Source: Sphingobacteriaceae bacterium (GTDB lineage Bacteria; Bacteroidota; Bacteroidia; B-17B0; Aurantibacillaceae). Taken from it: a DNA stretch of 64,000 bases. Location of the stretch: assembly GCA_947480015.1 (NCBI GenBank), contig CANKBS010000005.1, positions 1-64,000 on the forward strand, in the 5' to 3' direction. Positions 8,605 to 16,523 of this stretch are shown here, piece by piece; position 1 is the first letter of the stretch, and the number at the start of each line of letters is the position of its first letter. The position numbers were made by a program, and so were the translations under genes. The notes beneath the pieces are model-generated. The model was not told where the DNA came from, ran no database searches, and saw nothing but the letters and a program-made list of their open reading frames with translations.

Positions 8605-9594
8605 ATTAAAAGAGTCTACACATATTTATTAATCAGCCTTAGCACCTTTTTAAATGCTCAGAAAATGAATCTGCTCATGGATACCCTTGGCGTTTGCCAG
8701 GGCGATTCGGGCTACGTCGAAATTAAACATCAGTTTGAAAATAATGTGTCAATCACCTGGACCACGCCCGAAGGAATTATAACCAATACCAAAAAAGTAA
8801 GAGCCAATAAAGAAGGAAAGTATTTTGTAAAGGTAAGCGCACCACAGTTTTATAGTATGATGGACAGTACTGTTGTGCGTATCGATGCCCGTGCAAAGTT
8901 ACTACTGCGTGATACTTCGCTATGTAAGGGAAAAACCCTTGCCCTGGACGCTAGAAATAGTGGGATGCATTATTTCTGGAATACGTTTGAAACCACGCAA
9001 AAAATCACGATTACAAATCCCGGTCGTTATTGGGTTGTTATTAGTAATGGCAGTTGTATCAGCATAGACACCGTATACGTCAAACAAATTCAAGGCAATG
9101 GCGTGCAAGTGCCAAATGAGGCTATCTTTTGTTTAAATGACGAGATTAAAGTGATAAGCATTAAAATAGCACCCGGAACAAAAGTCTTGTGGAGCACAGG
9201 CGCAACATCGGCAAGCACCTATGCTTTTAAAGAAGGTAATTACTGGGTAAGAACCGAAACAAAGAATTGCGGAGTGCAGTTAGACACCATTAAAGTAAAA
9301 TTAAAAGTGTGCGAATGCGAAATGATGGTTCCGAATAGCTTTACACCCAATGAAGATAACCGCAATGATTTTTTTTTCCCGGTAATGCAATGCGAGTATA
9401 GCTATTATACCATTACCATTACCGACCGTTGGACCAATACGGTATTTTCTTCAAACAATATAAATGCTAAGTGGGATGGACGTTTTAAAGGTAATTTATG
9501 TCCTGAAGATATTTATGTTTACAAAATTGAAAGTATTGAAAAGGGCAGTGAAAAAAGATTGGTGCGTAACGGGCATATTTCCTTATTCCGCTAA
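8605..9594 (+). CDS. Secreted T9SS type B sorting domain protein with a probable ATT start
   Basis: The first ATG in this frame is at 8665 and would give a 309-residue protein without a signal peptide. The frame is open back to 8596 and encodes KRVYTYLLISLSTFLNAQ just upstream, a typical Bacteroidota signal peptide. No ATG, GTG or TTG is available, but ATT at 8605 stands directly before it, one base after the kinase stop. I therefore place the start at 8605 (329 residues). The mature part has two Ig-like Cys-containing segments (VCQGDSGY, LCKGKTLAL). The last 85 residues (VPNSFTPNEDNRNDFF ... WDGRFKGN ... GHISLFR) are a gliding-motility-type C-terminal domain, the type B T9SS signal. The product is expected on the cell surface or in the medium. 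An ATG-to-ATT sequencing error is the main alternative. Confidence 0.75.
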   Translation: MKRVYTYLLISLSTFLNAQKMNLLMDTLGVCQGDSGYVEIKHQFENNVSITWTTPEGIITNTKKVRANKEGKYFVKVSAPQFYSMMDSTVVRIDARAKLLLRDTSLCKGKTLALDARNSGMHYFWNTFETTQKITITNPGRYWVVISNGSCISIDTVYVKQIQGNGVQVPNEAIFCLNDEIKVISIKIAPGTKVLWSTGATSASTYAFKEGNYWVRTETKNCGVQLDTIKVKLKVCECEMMVPNSFTPNEDNRNDFFFPVMQCEYSYYTITITDRWTNTVFSSNNINAKWDGRFKGNLCPEDIYVYKIESIEKGSEKRLVRNGHISLFR

Positions 9595-9671
9595 TGCTTA
9601 TAGATTTAAATTATTAACTTCCTTAGGATGGCAACATTCCGAAACTCCAGTTTTTCTTAAGTCGTTTTTTT

Positions 9672-9679
9672 TACCTTTG
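9672..9679 (+). promoter_or_regulatory. -7 box (TACCTTTG) for the DUF5723 gene
   Basis: The octamer matches TAnnTTTG and lies 27 bases before the ATG at 9707, a sensible distance for a short leader. A T-rich stretch stands at about the -33 position, but no clear TTTG is present. Confidence 0.45.
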
Positions 9680-9706
9680 TAAAAGCACTTAAGTATTATC
9701 GGCCAA

Positions 9707-11119
9707 ATGAAAATAACCTTTCTTATTTGTTTTATATCTGGTTGGGGATCTTATTTGTTTTCCCAAGAGAGACTAGGTATTAGCAATAGTAATTACTCAC
9801 CCACCAACAGCATTTACCTCAATCCATCCTCAACGGTTGATTCACGAACTTACATGCAAATTAACATGGCTGGCTTAAATGCCTACGTTAAAACAAATAT
9901 GGGCTACATACCGAGCTTTTCTTTGCGTAATCTGGCTACTGTGGCTGAACCTATTCAAAAAGAAACCGTAAGAAAACAATTTTTACATGCCGGTGGAAGC
10001 GTGGAAGGTTTAAGTTTTACTATAAGCAAAAGAGATTATGGCGCCGGTTTTTTTATCCGCGCACGCTCGGTTATTGATACACGCCGTGTGCCATTTGAAT
10101 TATCTACCATGATGTTACGGGGTTCTTTTTTTAATTCTTCTTCCAACGTTGATATTGTAGGACGGGATTTTAGCAATGCCAAATTTAGCACAATGACCTG
10201 GGTAGAATATGGGCTTAATTTTGGAAAAATGATTAAACGCTCGCGCAATACACTCATTACCTTAGCTGGAAATTTAAAATATAACATCGGCATCAACATG
10301 GCTTATGCCGATTTAATCCGGTTTAAAAGCTATAATTATGGTGGTGCCAGTTTAGGTGTAGATGAGTTAAAAGCCGTTTATAAACAAACCGATTTTCTTT
10401 GGAAAGCAGGAAGGGGTTTTGGCTTGGATATTGGTTTTACTTATAAAAAGATGCTGGATTATATTGAGTCATATTATGCCAATTCAACACGGTCTAATTG
10501 TAAATATGTGGATTACCGTTATAAAATTGGATTAGCAATGCGCGATGCGGGTTATATTCGGTTTACAAAAGGTAATCCTACCATTATAAAAGCCGAAGGC
10601 TCGGGATTTATGAATCCAAATACTCAGGACACCACTTTTGCCTCTGCCTTACAGGTTAGTTTTAATAGCACAACTCAAAACCCAAATGCCATCTGGTCGA
10701 GTTTGCCCACCGCGCTTACCGGGCAATTTGATTACAATGTCGATAATTATCTCTACTTAAATGTAAGTGTGATTAAAAATTTGGTGCCAAATCGCTTAAC
10801 TGGGGTACAAAGTCAGGATCTTATTTCCTTTTGCCCACGTTACGAATTCATGCAGTTTGAAGCAGCGCTTCCACTTACTTTTCAGCGTTTCGTGTATCCA
10901 CAAATAGGTTTGGCACTCAGATACCGCAGTTTTGTAATTGGAGTCGATAATATAATACCGGTAATTGTAAAAGTTAACACCAATGGCCTTGGAGTTTACT
11001 GCAGTTTAGCCATATCGCTTTTTCGCAATCCGGCTTGTGAAACACCCGATAAGCGAGTTGATGATTGCCAACAGTTCAAAAGTGGAAAGAATAAAATTAC
11101 GCGCAAAAAACGAAAATAA
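9707..11119 (+). CDS. DUF5723 family outer-membrane protein
   Basis: This 470-residue protein starts with a signal peptide ending near residue 19 (SGWGSYLFSQ). It then shows the family opening: ERLGISNSNYSPTNSIYLNPSS, followed by alternating aromatic and polar strands typical of an outer-membrane beta-barrel. The C-terminus is a short basic tail (KITRKKRK) after a Cys-containing segment. I recognise the family as DUF5723, a Bacteroidota family of unknown function. It stands 112 bases after the T9SS type B gene on the same strand, with a -7 box in between, so it may be transcribed separately. A role in envelope biogenesis or secretion is only an inference from its location. Confidence 0.8.
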   Translation: MKITFLICFISGWGSYLFSQERLGISNSNYSPTNSIYLNPSSTVDSRTYMQINMAGLNAYVKTNMGYIPSFSLRNLATVAEPIQKETVRKQFLHAGGSVEGLSFTISKRDYGAGFFIRARSVIDTRRVPFELSTMMLRGSFFNSSSNVDIVGRDFSNAKFSTMTWVEYGLNFGKMIKRSRNTLITLAGNLKYNIGINMAYADLIRFKSYNYGGASLGVDELKAVYKQTDFLWKAGRGFGLDIGFTYKKMLDYIESYYANSTRSNCKYVDYRYKIGLAMRDAGYIRFTKGNPTIIKAEGSGFMNPNTQDTTFASALQVSFNSTTQNPNAIWSSLPTALTGQFDYNVDNYLYLNVSVIKNLVPNRLTGVQSQDLISFCPRYEFMQFEAALPLTFQRFVYPQIGLALRYRSFVIGVDNIIPVIVKVNTNGLGVYCSLAISLFRNPACETPDKRVDDCQQFKSGKNKITRKKRK

Positions 11120-11136
11120 TAAATTTCGGATTGATT

Positions 11137-11667
11137 TTATTTTTTTGTGGATCGTTTAAGGAGTATTGCCGAAATAAATGCACCGCCAACACCAATAAAT
11201 AACAATGGAATGAGTTTTCCGGTTGTGGCTTTAAAAGCCGATAAGGAACTCAGTTGTTCTTGAATGATACCCGGAAAATTTTCAACTTTTATTTTATCGG
11301 GATATTTTTTCTGTTGCGTTTTTAAAATCTCTAAATACTCGTTACCTTGATAATACTGAGTAGCAATGTCTTTAAACTTCCAATTAAATTCGATGTAGTT
11401 ATATACACTTAAAATAATAACACTAATGCCCAATACCGTCATGGCCATGCGCATAGCGTCTTTACCCGATATAATACCGCCCAGGTCTTTTTCTCTCACC
11501 AAATAAATGGCAAGAAAGAAAAAAGGAAGCGTAAATAAAACCGTTACAATATTGGAATAGTAAAAACCGAATTTAGTAAGTGTATAACCGCCTAAGAGAA
11601 TAACTAATTTAAAAATGATGGCCAACACCGAATAGAGTAAACCTATACTTACTGCACGTTTATTCAT
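11137..11667 (-). CDS. DUF4199 family membrane protein
   Basis: This 176-residue protein has four predicted membrane segments: residues about 8-30, 38-57, 75-95, and 150-170. Between the third and fourth is a soluble stretch (YIEFNWKFKDIATQYYQ...). The hydrophobic pattern and the central EFNWKF...I...Y segment fit DUF4199, a Bacteroidota membrane family without known function. The gene begins two bases after the rho stop codon, so the two are almost certainly co-transcribed with rho first. It converges on the DUF5723 gene with a gap of only 17 bases. Confidence 0.75.
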   Translation of the reverse strand: MNKRAVSIGLLYSVLAIIFKLVILLGGYTLTKFGFYYSNIVTVLFTLPFFFLAIYLVREKDLGGIISGKDAMRMAMTVLGISVIILSVYNYIEFNWKFKDIATQYYQGNEYLEILKTQQKKYPDKIKVENFPGIIQEQLSSLSAFKATTGKLIPLLFIGVGGAFISAILLKRSTKK

Positions 11668-11669
11668 GC

Positions 11670-13280
11670 TTAGCCGTTCATACTAATTAAAAATTCTTCA
11701 TTCGATTGGCTGCGTCTTAAACGATCGAGTAAAAACTCCATCGCTTCTTGCGGATTCATATCACCCAAGTGTTTACGCAATACCCATAAGCGGGTAAGGG
11801 TTTCTTTATCCACCAATAAATCATCTCTACGGGTTGATGAAGCCAATAAATCAATAGCCGGGTAAATACGACGGTTAGATAACTTACGATCCAACTGTAA
11901 TTCCATATTACCGGTACCTTTAAATTCTTCAAAAATTACCTCGTCCATTTTAGAACCGGTTTCAGTTAAAGCTGTTGCAATAATAGTTAATGAACCACCA
12001 TTTTCTACCTTTCTGGCAGCACCAAAAAAACGTTTTGGTTTGTGTAACGCATTAGCATCCACACCACCGGTTAATACCTTACCACTGGCAGGCGATACCG
12101 TATTATAGGCACGGGCTAAACGCGTAATACTATCTAATAAAATAACCACATCATGTCCGCACTCAACCATACGTTTTGCTTTTTCCAAAACGATGTTGGC
12201 AATTTTCACGTGTTTTTCTGCAGGTTCGTCAAAAGTACTTGAAATAACTTCCGCTTTCACGCTGCGGGCCATATCCGTAACCTCTTCGGGACGTTCATCG
12301 ATTAATAAAATAATCAAATAAATTTCAGGATGGTTATAAGCTATGGCGTTTGCAATGTCTTTCAATAAAACGGTTTTACCGGTCTTTGGTTGCGCCACAA
12401 TTAATCCACGTTGCCCTTTACCGATGGGAGCAAAAAGATCCATAACACGGGTACTCAAGTTTTCTTGAGGATGACCGGTTAATTTTATTTTTTCGTAAGG
12501 GAATAAAGGCGTTAAGTAATCGAAAATTACACGGTCGCGCACATAACCCGGGTCGCGACCATTAATTTGATCAACTTTAATTAATGGGAAATATTTTTCA
12601 CCTTCTTTCGGTGGACGCACACCACCTTTAACCACATCACCCGGTTTTAAGCCAAATAATTTAATTTGTGATTGCGATACATAAACGTCATCCGGTGAAT
12701 TTAAATAATCGTAATCGGAGCTTCTTAAAAAACCATAACCATCAGGCATGATTTCCAAAACACCGGTTACAAAAACGATGTTGTCAAAATTATAATATAC
12801 TTTTTCTGGTTTTTTAGCCGGCTCTGCTTCCACTTCTTCTTTAGGCATGCCCTGCACGGCTACCGATTCGGTTTGACTTTCTTCTTCCGCAACATCCATC
12901 GAACCGTCTTCTGTTTTTTCTTCTGCATTTTCAGAAACTTCAACGGGGATAATCACAGGCATAACAACCTCTTCTTCCTCCTGAGCAACAGGAGCAACAG
13001 TTTCTTGAACCACATCTTCACGAATTGGATCCAGTTTCACTTTACGTGGACGTTTTTCTTTTCCGGCTTTTTCTTCTTTCATTTCTTTATTTTCCTGATT
13101 GGTTTTTTTTGGAAATTTGCCTACAACTGTTTTTGAAAACGAGGCATTTTCACTTTGTGCATCTACAATTTTTAAAATGAGTTCGCCTTTGGCTAAACCT
13201 CTGCTGTCAACCGAAAATGCCTTTGCAATTTCTTTTAATTCGGATAGGGACCTACCACTTAAATCAATAACTTCAAACAT
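11670..13280 (-). CDS. rho: Transcription termination factor Rho
   Basis: Rho is the hexameric RNA helicase that ends transcription of untranslated RNA. The 536-residue product has a Rho N-terminal helix domain (residues 1-45, [16 protein letters not shown]) and then an insert of about 120 residues that is strongly acidic and rich in Glu and Val. An RNA-binding cold-shock-like domain follows (about 165-250, [20 protein letters not shown]). The RecA-type motor has Walker A PKTGKT at about 298-303, Walker [18 protein letters not shown], and the R-loop region [21 protein letters not shown] chose ATG 13280 over an in-frame TTG nine bases upstream. The DUF4199 gene follows two bases later. A leader of more than 200 bases separates it from the upstream gene. 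Confidence 0.97.
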   Translation of the reverse strand: MFEVIDLSGRSLSELKEIAKAFSVDSRGLAKGELILKIVDAQSENASFSKTVVGKFPKKTNQENKEMKEEKAGKEKRPRKVKLDPIREDVVQETVAPVAQEEEEVVMPVIIPVEVSENAEEKTEDGSMDVAEEESQTESVAVQGMPKEEVEAEPAKKPEKVYYNFDNIVFVTGVLEIMPDGYGFLRSSDYDYLNSPDDVYVSQSQIKLFGLKPGDVVKGGVRPPKEGEKYFPLIKVDQINGRDPGYVRDRVIFDYLTPLFPYEKIKLTGHPQENLSTRVMDLFAPIGKGQRGLIVAQPKTGKTVLLKDIANAIAYNHPEIYLIILLIDERPEEVTDMARSVKAEVISSTFDEPAEKHVKIANIVLEKAKRMVECGHDVVILLDSITRLARAYNTVSPASGKVLTGGVDANALHKPKRFFGAARKVENGGSLTIIATALTETGSKMDEVIFEEFKGTGNMELQLDRKLSNRRIYPAIDLLASSTRRDDLLVDKETLTRLWVLRKHLGDMNPQEAMEFLLDRLRRSQSNEEFLISMNG

Positions 13281-13406
13281 AGGGAGCAATAATGATAATC
13301 AGATTTGGCTGTTTTTATTTTTTGAATGATTCTCAGTCGCAAGAAAACGCAACCGTAATAATACAAGGCAATATTAATCAAAAATGTTTGAAACAAAAAA
13401 TAAATC

Positions 13407-13414
13407 CAAAAATA
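13407..13414 (-). promoter_or_regulatory. -7 box (TATTTTTG, minus strand) in the rho leader
   Basis: The 218-base gap between the DUF1761 stop and rho holds one match to TAnnTTTG on the minus strand, which would give an untranslated leader of roughly 120 bases. Long leaders are common on rho genes that regulate themselves. No -33 box stands at the normal spacing and I see no further structure. Confidence 0.35.
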
Positions 13415-13498
13415 ATTTTAACCAAAAAAAATGAAATAACAAGCCTTATTTTGAGGATTCCGAATACTGGAAACCAAACGATTCGTCCTGGTACTAAA

Positions 13499-13999
13499 TT
13501 AAATGAACGCGCATAAAATGCCGCCCATTAAAGCCAAACACAAAATCCAGTAACCGCCATTGATAACAATGTACTTAAAGCCTTTGCGCTCGAATAATGC
13601 ATTAATGCCAATAATGGGGGTGGCCAACATAATACCCGCTATGGCGCCATGAAATGCGCCATGTTTAAAGCTGCGGTAACTGGTACCGTATAATTCCATA
13701 AATCGTTTTAAAAACGTCATCGATTCGGAGTTCGGATCTTTCGAATCGGGCTGATGAGACAAGAGGGAATAGGTGTGAATTTGATGAATGACCAACATTT
13801 GCATAATGGCAGCAATGCAAAAAGCAAAAATAGCGGTTACGCCAAATATCAGGAGCATGTTAGCACCTTTCATTTTCTCTTCGGTCACACCGGCAGCTTC
13901 CATCCAGCTTTTACCCAATACTTTGGGGTTATACCAAATAAAACCTAACACCAGGGGCACTAAAGAGGCCAAAAGGATGATCCAAAAATTTATTTGCAT
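13499..13999 (-). CDS. DUF1761 family membrane protein
   Basis: This 166-residue protein has a first membrane helix with the DUF1761 signature, in which a hydrophobic stretch is followed by GFIWYNPKVLGKSWMEAAG. Two or three more helices come at about residues 50-70, 115-135 and 145-165. Family members are small integral membrane proteins of unknown function found in many bacteria. The protein is complete, starting at ATG 13999 and ending in CAFI. It stands upstream of rho on the same strand, but the 218-base gap suggests separate transcription. Confidence 0.8.
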   Translation of the reverse strand: MQINFWIILLASLVPLVLGFIWYNPKVLGKSWMEAAGVTEEKMKGANMLLIFGVTAIFAFCIAAIMQMLVIHQIHTYSLLSHQPDSKDPNSESMTFLKRFMELYGTSYRSFKHGAFHGAIAGIMLATPIIGINALFERKGFKYIVINGGYWILCLALMGGILCAFI

Positions 14000-14072
14000 G
14001 ATGCATGTTTTTAGTTTACCAAATATAGCATTTTTTCTTTACTATCAAAATCTGCCTACAATTTAATCACAC

Positions 14073-14105
14073 AAAAAAAGGCCCGGAAAATTTCCGAGCC
14101 TTTTT
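14073..14105 (-). terminator. Rho-independent terminator of the DUF4476 gene (works in both directions)
   Basis: AAAAAGGCCCGGAAA at 14075-14089 pairs with TTTCCGAGCCTTTTT at 14091-14105 with a single mismatch, and both ends carry A/T runs. It lies 16 bases beyond the stop of the minus-strand gene ending at 14121. Confidence 0.85.
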
Positions 14106-14120
14106 AAACTTAATCAAGAA

Positions 14121-15170
14121 CTACTGCTCTAAAAATTTATTAAAGTCGTCGGTAGTGCCACTAAACGTAAACACTTCGCTCACCTGGTAATAATTGGCTT
14201 TATCCACACAATAATCGTAGGCGTATTTTGCATAAGTTAATTTGTCTTCATCCATGCTAAATAATTTGGTAATTTCTTTCACTTGATTAACCGATAAACA
14301 GGCGTTTTTGGTAGCCACTTTTGCAGTGCTCATTTTTGTGTCTGAAAAAGGTTTCGCGTTAATTGATTCTTTCATTTTATCAAAATTAGCCGAACTCATG
14401 GCTACTACGCAACCTACTTTAACCGGTTGATTGTTGTTTTGCACATGATGTGATTCACGGTTAGTTTGATTGTTGTTTTGGTTGTCATTATCACTCACCG
14501 AAGAATTGTAAGTGCTGCTTGAACTGCTCGACACTGTCGTAGAGGTAGTGGTATTCATGGTAGCGCCTGTATTTGGCGCCATTCCGTTCATATTCATATT
14601 AATGCCAACCCCACCCATGTTCATATTCACCGATACATTATCGTTATTGGCTGCACTACCTGTATTTATATTAGTTGTGGTGCTTGTAATGGTGGTGCTT
14701 TGTGTTCCACCAAGGTTGGTTCCAGCCGAATTGTTCACCGACTTGGACTTGTTCACCGTGTTAGCATTTGCGTCATTGCCCGAACTGTTCTCTACACTGT
14801 GATAGGCTACCGTTGGAACAGCGCCACTGGAAGTACCGTCAATTGGCGTTTGCCCGAAATAACGGAGCTTTAATTGTTTTTTCATGTCACGTTTAATACG
14901 AGCGGTATGTTCTAAGCCACCTTCCAATACCATGGTTTGTTTTAACTGAGGCAGGGCCTTATCGGCAAACTCCACACGTAAACTTACATTAGGCGATAAG
15001 CCGGTAATCTTAACATTGGTTTCGGGTTTATCATTCTGCCTCACCCCATTAATATAGGCGTAAAAACCATCACCATCTTCCGAAAAAATAATGAGGTTGG
15101 CTTTGTTTTGTGCCAGACCAAAAAGACTCAACAGAAGTAGACTTGTAAAAAGTAAAAAATGTTTTTTCAT
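14121..15170 (-). CDS. Secreted DUF4476 domain protein
   Basis: This 349-residue protein starts with a strong signal peptide (MKKHFLLFTSLLLLSLFGLAQ). Residues about 22-115 form a conserved N-terminal segment (NLIIFSEDGDGFYAYINGVRQN). The middle, about 120-245, is low-complexity and rich in Asn, Ser and Thr, with a small Met/Asn/Gly repeat, and probably acts as a flexible linker. The last 95 residues, from CVVAMSSANFDKMKESI to the end, match DUF4476, with FDKMKESI and LFSMDEDKLTYAKYAYDYC as hallmarks. Two Cys in that domain might form a disulfide. The function is unknown; a periplasmic or outer-membrane place is likely. It has its own terminator, and the manC gene lies upstream on the same strand. 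Confidence 0.8.
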   Translation of the reverse strand: MKKHFLLFTSLLLLSLFGLAQNKANLIIFSEDGDGFYAYINGVRQNDKPETNVKITGLSPNVSLRVEFADKALPQLKQTMVLEGGLEHTARIKRDMKKQLKLRYFGQTPIDGTSSGAVPTVAYHSVENSSGNDANANTVNKSKSVNNSAGTNLGGTQSTTITSTTTNINTGSAANNDNVSVNMNMGGVGINMNMNGMAPNTGATMNTTTSTTVSSSSSSTYNSSVSDNDNQNNNQTNRESHHVQNNNQPVKVGCVVAMSSANFDKMKESINAKPFSDTKMSTAKVATKNACLSVNQVKEITKLFSMDEDKLTYAKYAYDYCVDKANYYQVSEVFTFSGTTDDFNKFLEQ

Positions 15171-15257
15171 AAATTGATTTTTTTAAAATGGTATTTCCAA
15201 GCACTGTGCCAGAAATGCGTGTTGAAAGTTAACAGATGTTAATGATATAAACCAGAA

Positions 15258-16346
15258 CTAGACAAATTTTTCCCCTCTTTTAACCTTTACGTCGTTAACA
15301 AAGTTGCGGATTTGTTGCTCATCCTGTTTTTTACAAATCATTAAAACCCCGTCACTTTCAACCACAATATAGTCTTCAAGACCTTGTAGAACAACCAATT
15401 TATCTTTCGGTACATGCACGATGCAATTGTTGCAATCGTAAGTGAGTACATTTTTGCCCACCAAAGCATTTTTATGTTCGTCTTTCTGAATGTGGGTATA
15501 TAAACTTCCCCATGTGCCCAGATCGCTCCAGCCAAAGATACTGGCTCTTACATAGGAGTTCTCTGCTTTCTCCATCACACTGTAATCGATAGAAATATTC
15601 TTGCACGTGGTGTAGGCGCGATTTATAAATTCGGCTTCTTGATCGGTGTTATAAAATTCCCAGCCTTCTTTAAACACATTGGCTAATTCAGGATCGTGGG
15701 TCTCAAGCGCTTTAATAATACTCGTGGTACTCCATACAAAAATCCCGGAGTTCCATAAAAAATCGCCACTCTCCACAAAAAAGTTGGCCATTTCACGATC
15801 GGGTTTTTCGGTAAATGTTTTAACTTTATTAATGCGTTTGTCTTGTTCACGCACATCGCTTTTGATAAACTGCACGTAACCATATCCGGTATCGGGCCTA
15901 GTGGGCTTAATTCCTAAAGTTATCAAACAATCTTCTAGCTCTGCTTTTTGAAAACACGAACGAATGGCTTTTACAAAGGTTTCTTCCTTTTTTACCAGGT
16001 GATCACTTGGCGCTACAATGGTAATCGCTTGTGGATCGCGTTTGTGAATCTTATAAGAAGCATATGCCACGCAAGGGGCCGTGTTTTTACGGGCCGGCTC
16101 GCAAAGAATATTGTCTTTTAAAATATTGGGTAATTGTTCAGCGACAAGTTTTTGGTAAGCCGATGAGGTCACCACATAAATATTATCATTGCGGCAAACC
16201 TTCAACATGCGATGATAGGTTTGCTGCAGAAGGGTTTCGCCGGTTCCCATCACGTCTAAAAATTGTTTAGGGTGCTGCGTGGTACTCATTGGCCAGAATC
16301 GAGAACCCACTCCTCCTGCCATTATTATCGCGTAATGATGTTTCAT
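15258..16346 (-). CDS. manC: Mannose-1-phosphate guanylyltransferase
   Basis: The enzyme makes GDP-mannose from GTP and mannose 1-phosphate for glycan and polysaccharide synthesis. The 362-residue protein has the nucleotidyltransferase signature AGGVGSRFWPMS (residues 10-21), then PKQF, CEPARKNTAPC and APSDHLV. Downstream are FTEKPD and the WNSGIFVW motif, and a C-terminal left-handed helix part (IDYSVMEKAENSYV, GWSDLGTWGSL). It is the single-domain form without a fused isomerase. The start ATG 16346 stands just before the first strand. A -7 box lies 10 bases upstream, so the transcript would have almost no leader. A phosphohexomutase that could supply mannose 1-phosphate is encoded at 50266-51672. 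Confidence 0.93.
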   Translation of the reverse strand: MKHHYAIIMAGGVGSRFWPMSTTQHPKQFLDVMGTGETLLQQTYHRMLKVCRNDNIYVVTSSAYQKLVAEQLPNILKDNILCEPARKNTAPCVAYASYKIHKRDPQAITIVAPSDHLVKKEETFVKAIRSCFQKAELEDCLITLGIKPTRPDTGYGYVQFIKSDVREQDKRINKVKTFTEKPDREMANFFVESGDFLWNSGIFVWSTTSIIKALETHDPELANVFKEGWEFYNTDQEAEFINRAYTTCKNISIDYSVMEKAENSYVRASIFGWSDLGTWGSLYTHIQKDEHKNALVGKNVLTYDCNNCIVHVPKDKLVVLQGLEDYIVVESDGVLMICKKQDEQQIRNFVNDVKVKRGEKFV

Positions 16347-16355
16347 AAAACCTCA

Positions 16356-16363
16356 CAAAAATA
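16356..16363 (-). promoter_or_regulatory. -7 box (TATTTTTG, minus strand) for manC
   Basis: This perfect match to TAnnTTTG ends 10 bases before the manC ATG, predicting a transcript with only a few untranslated bases. No -33 element is evident at the expected distance. Confidence 0.35.
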
Positions 16364-16424
16364 GAAAATAATGGGATGAAATGCTCTAAAAAAAACTTAT
16401 CAACTATATTTTAGATAAAATGCG

Positions 16425-16432
16425 TATATTTG
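16425..16432 (+). promoter_or_regulatory. -7 box (TATATTTG) for the DEAD-box helicase gene
   Basis: A perfect TAnnTTTG match predicts a start near 16439 and a leader of about 85 bases, which contains the two alternative hairpins described at 16450-16503. A clear -33 box is missing. Confidence 0.45.
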
Positions 16433-16449
16433 CCGTCTGAATCAAAAAT

Positions 16450-16503
16450 TATCTCGCCCTTTGTCGGCACGAAGCATTAAAGCGAGGTATTTTGGCTTTA
16501 ATG
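16450..16503 (+). promoter_or_regulatory. Switch-like leader with two mutually exclusive hairpins upstream of the DEAD-box helicase
   Basis: TATCTCGC at 16450-16457 can pair with GCGAGGTA at 16482-16489 (eight pairs, one G-U). CATTAAAGC at 16475-16483 can pair with GCTTTAATG at 16495-16503 (nine perfect pairs, 11-base loop). The two helices share bases 16482-16483, so both cannot form fully at once. The second helix ends 20 bases before the start codon. Such an arrangement could make translation or termination respond to temperature, helicase level or a ligand. The pairing is seen in the sequence; the regulatory role is an inference. Confidence 0.4.
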
Positions 16504-16523
16504 TATAATTTAAAATTTTAAAA

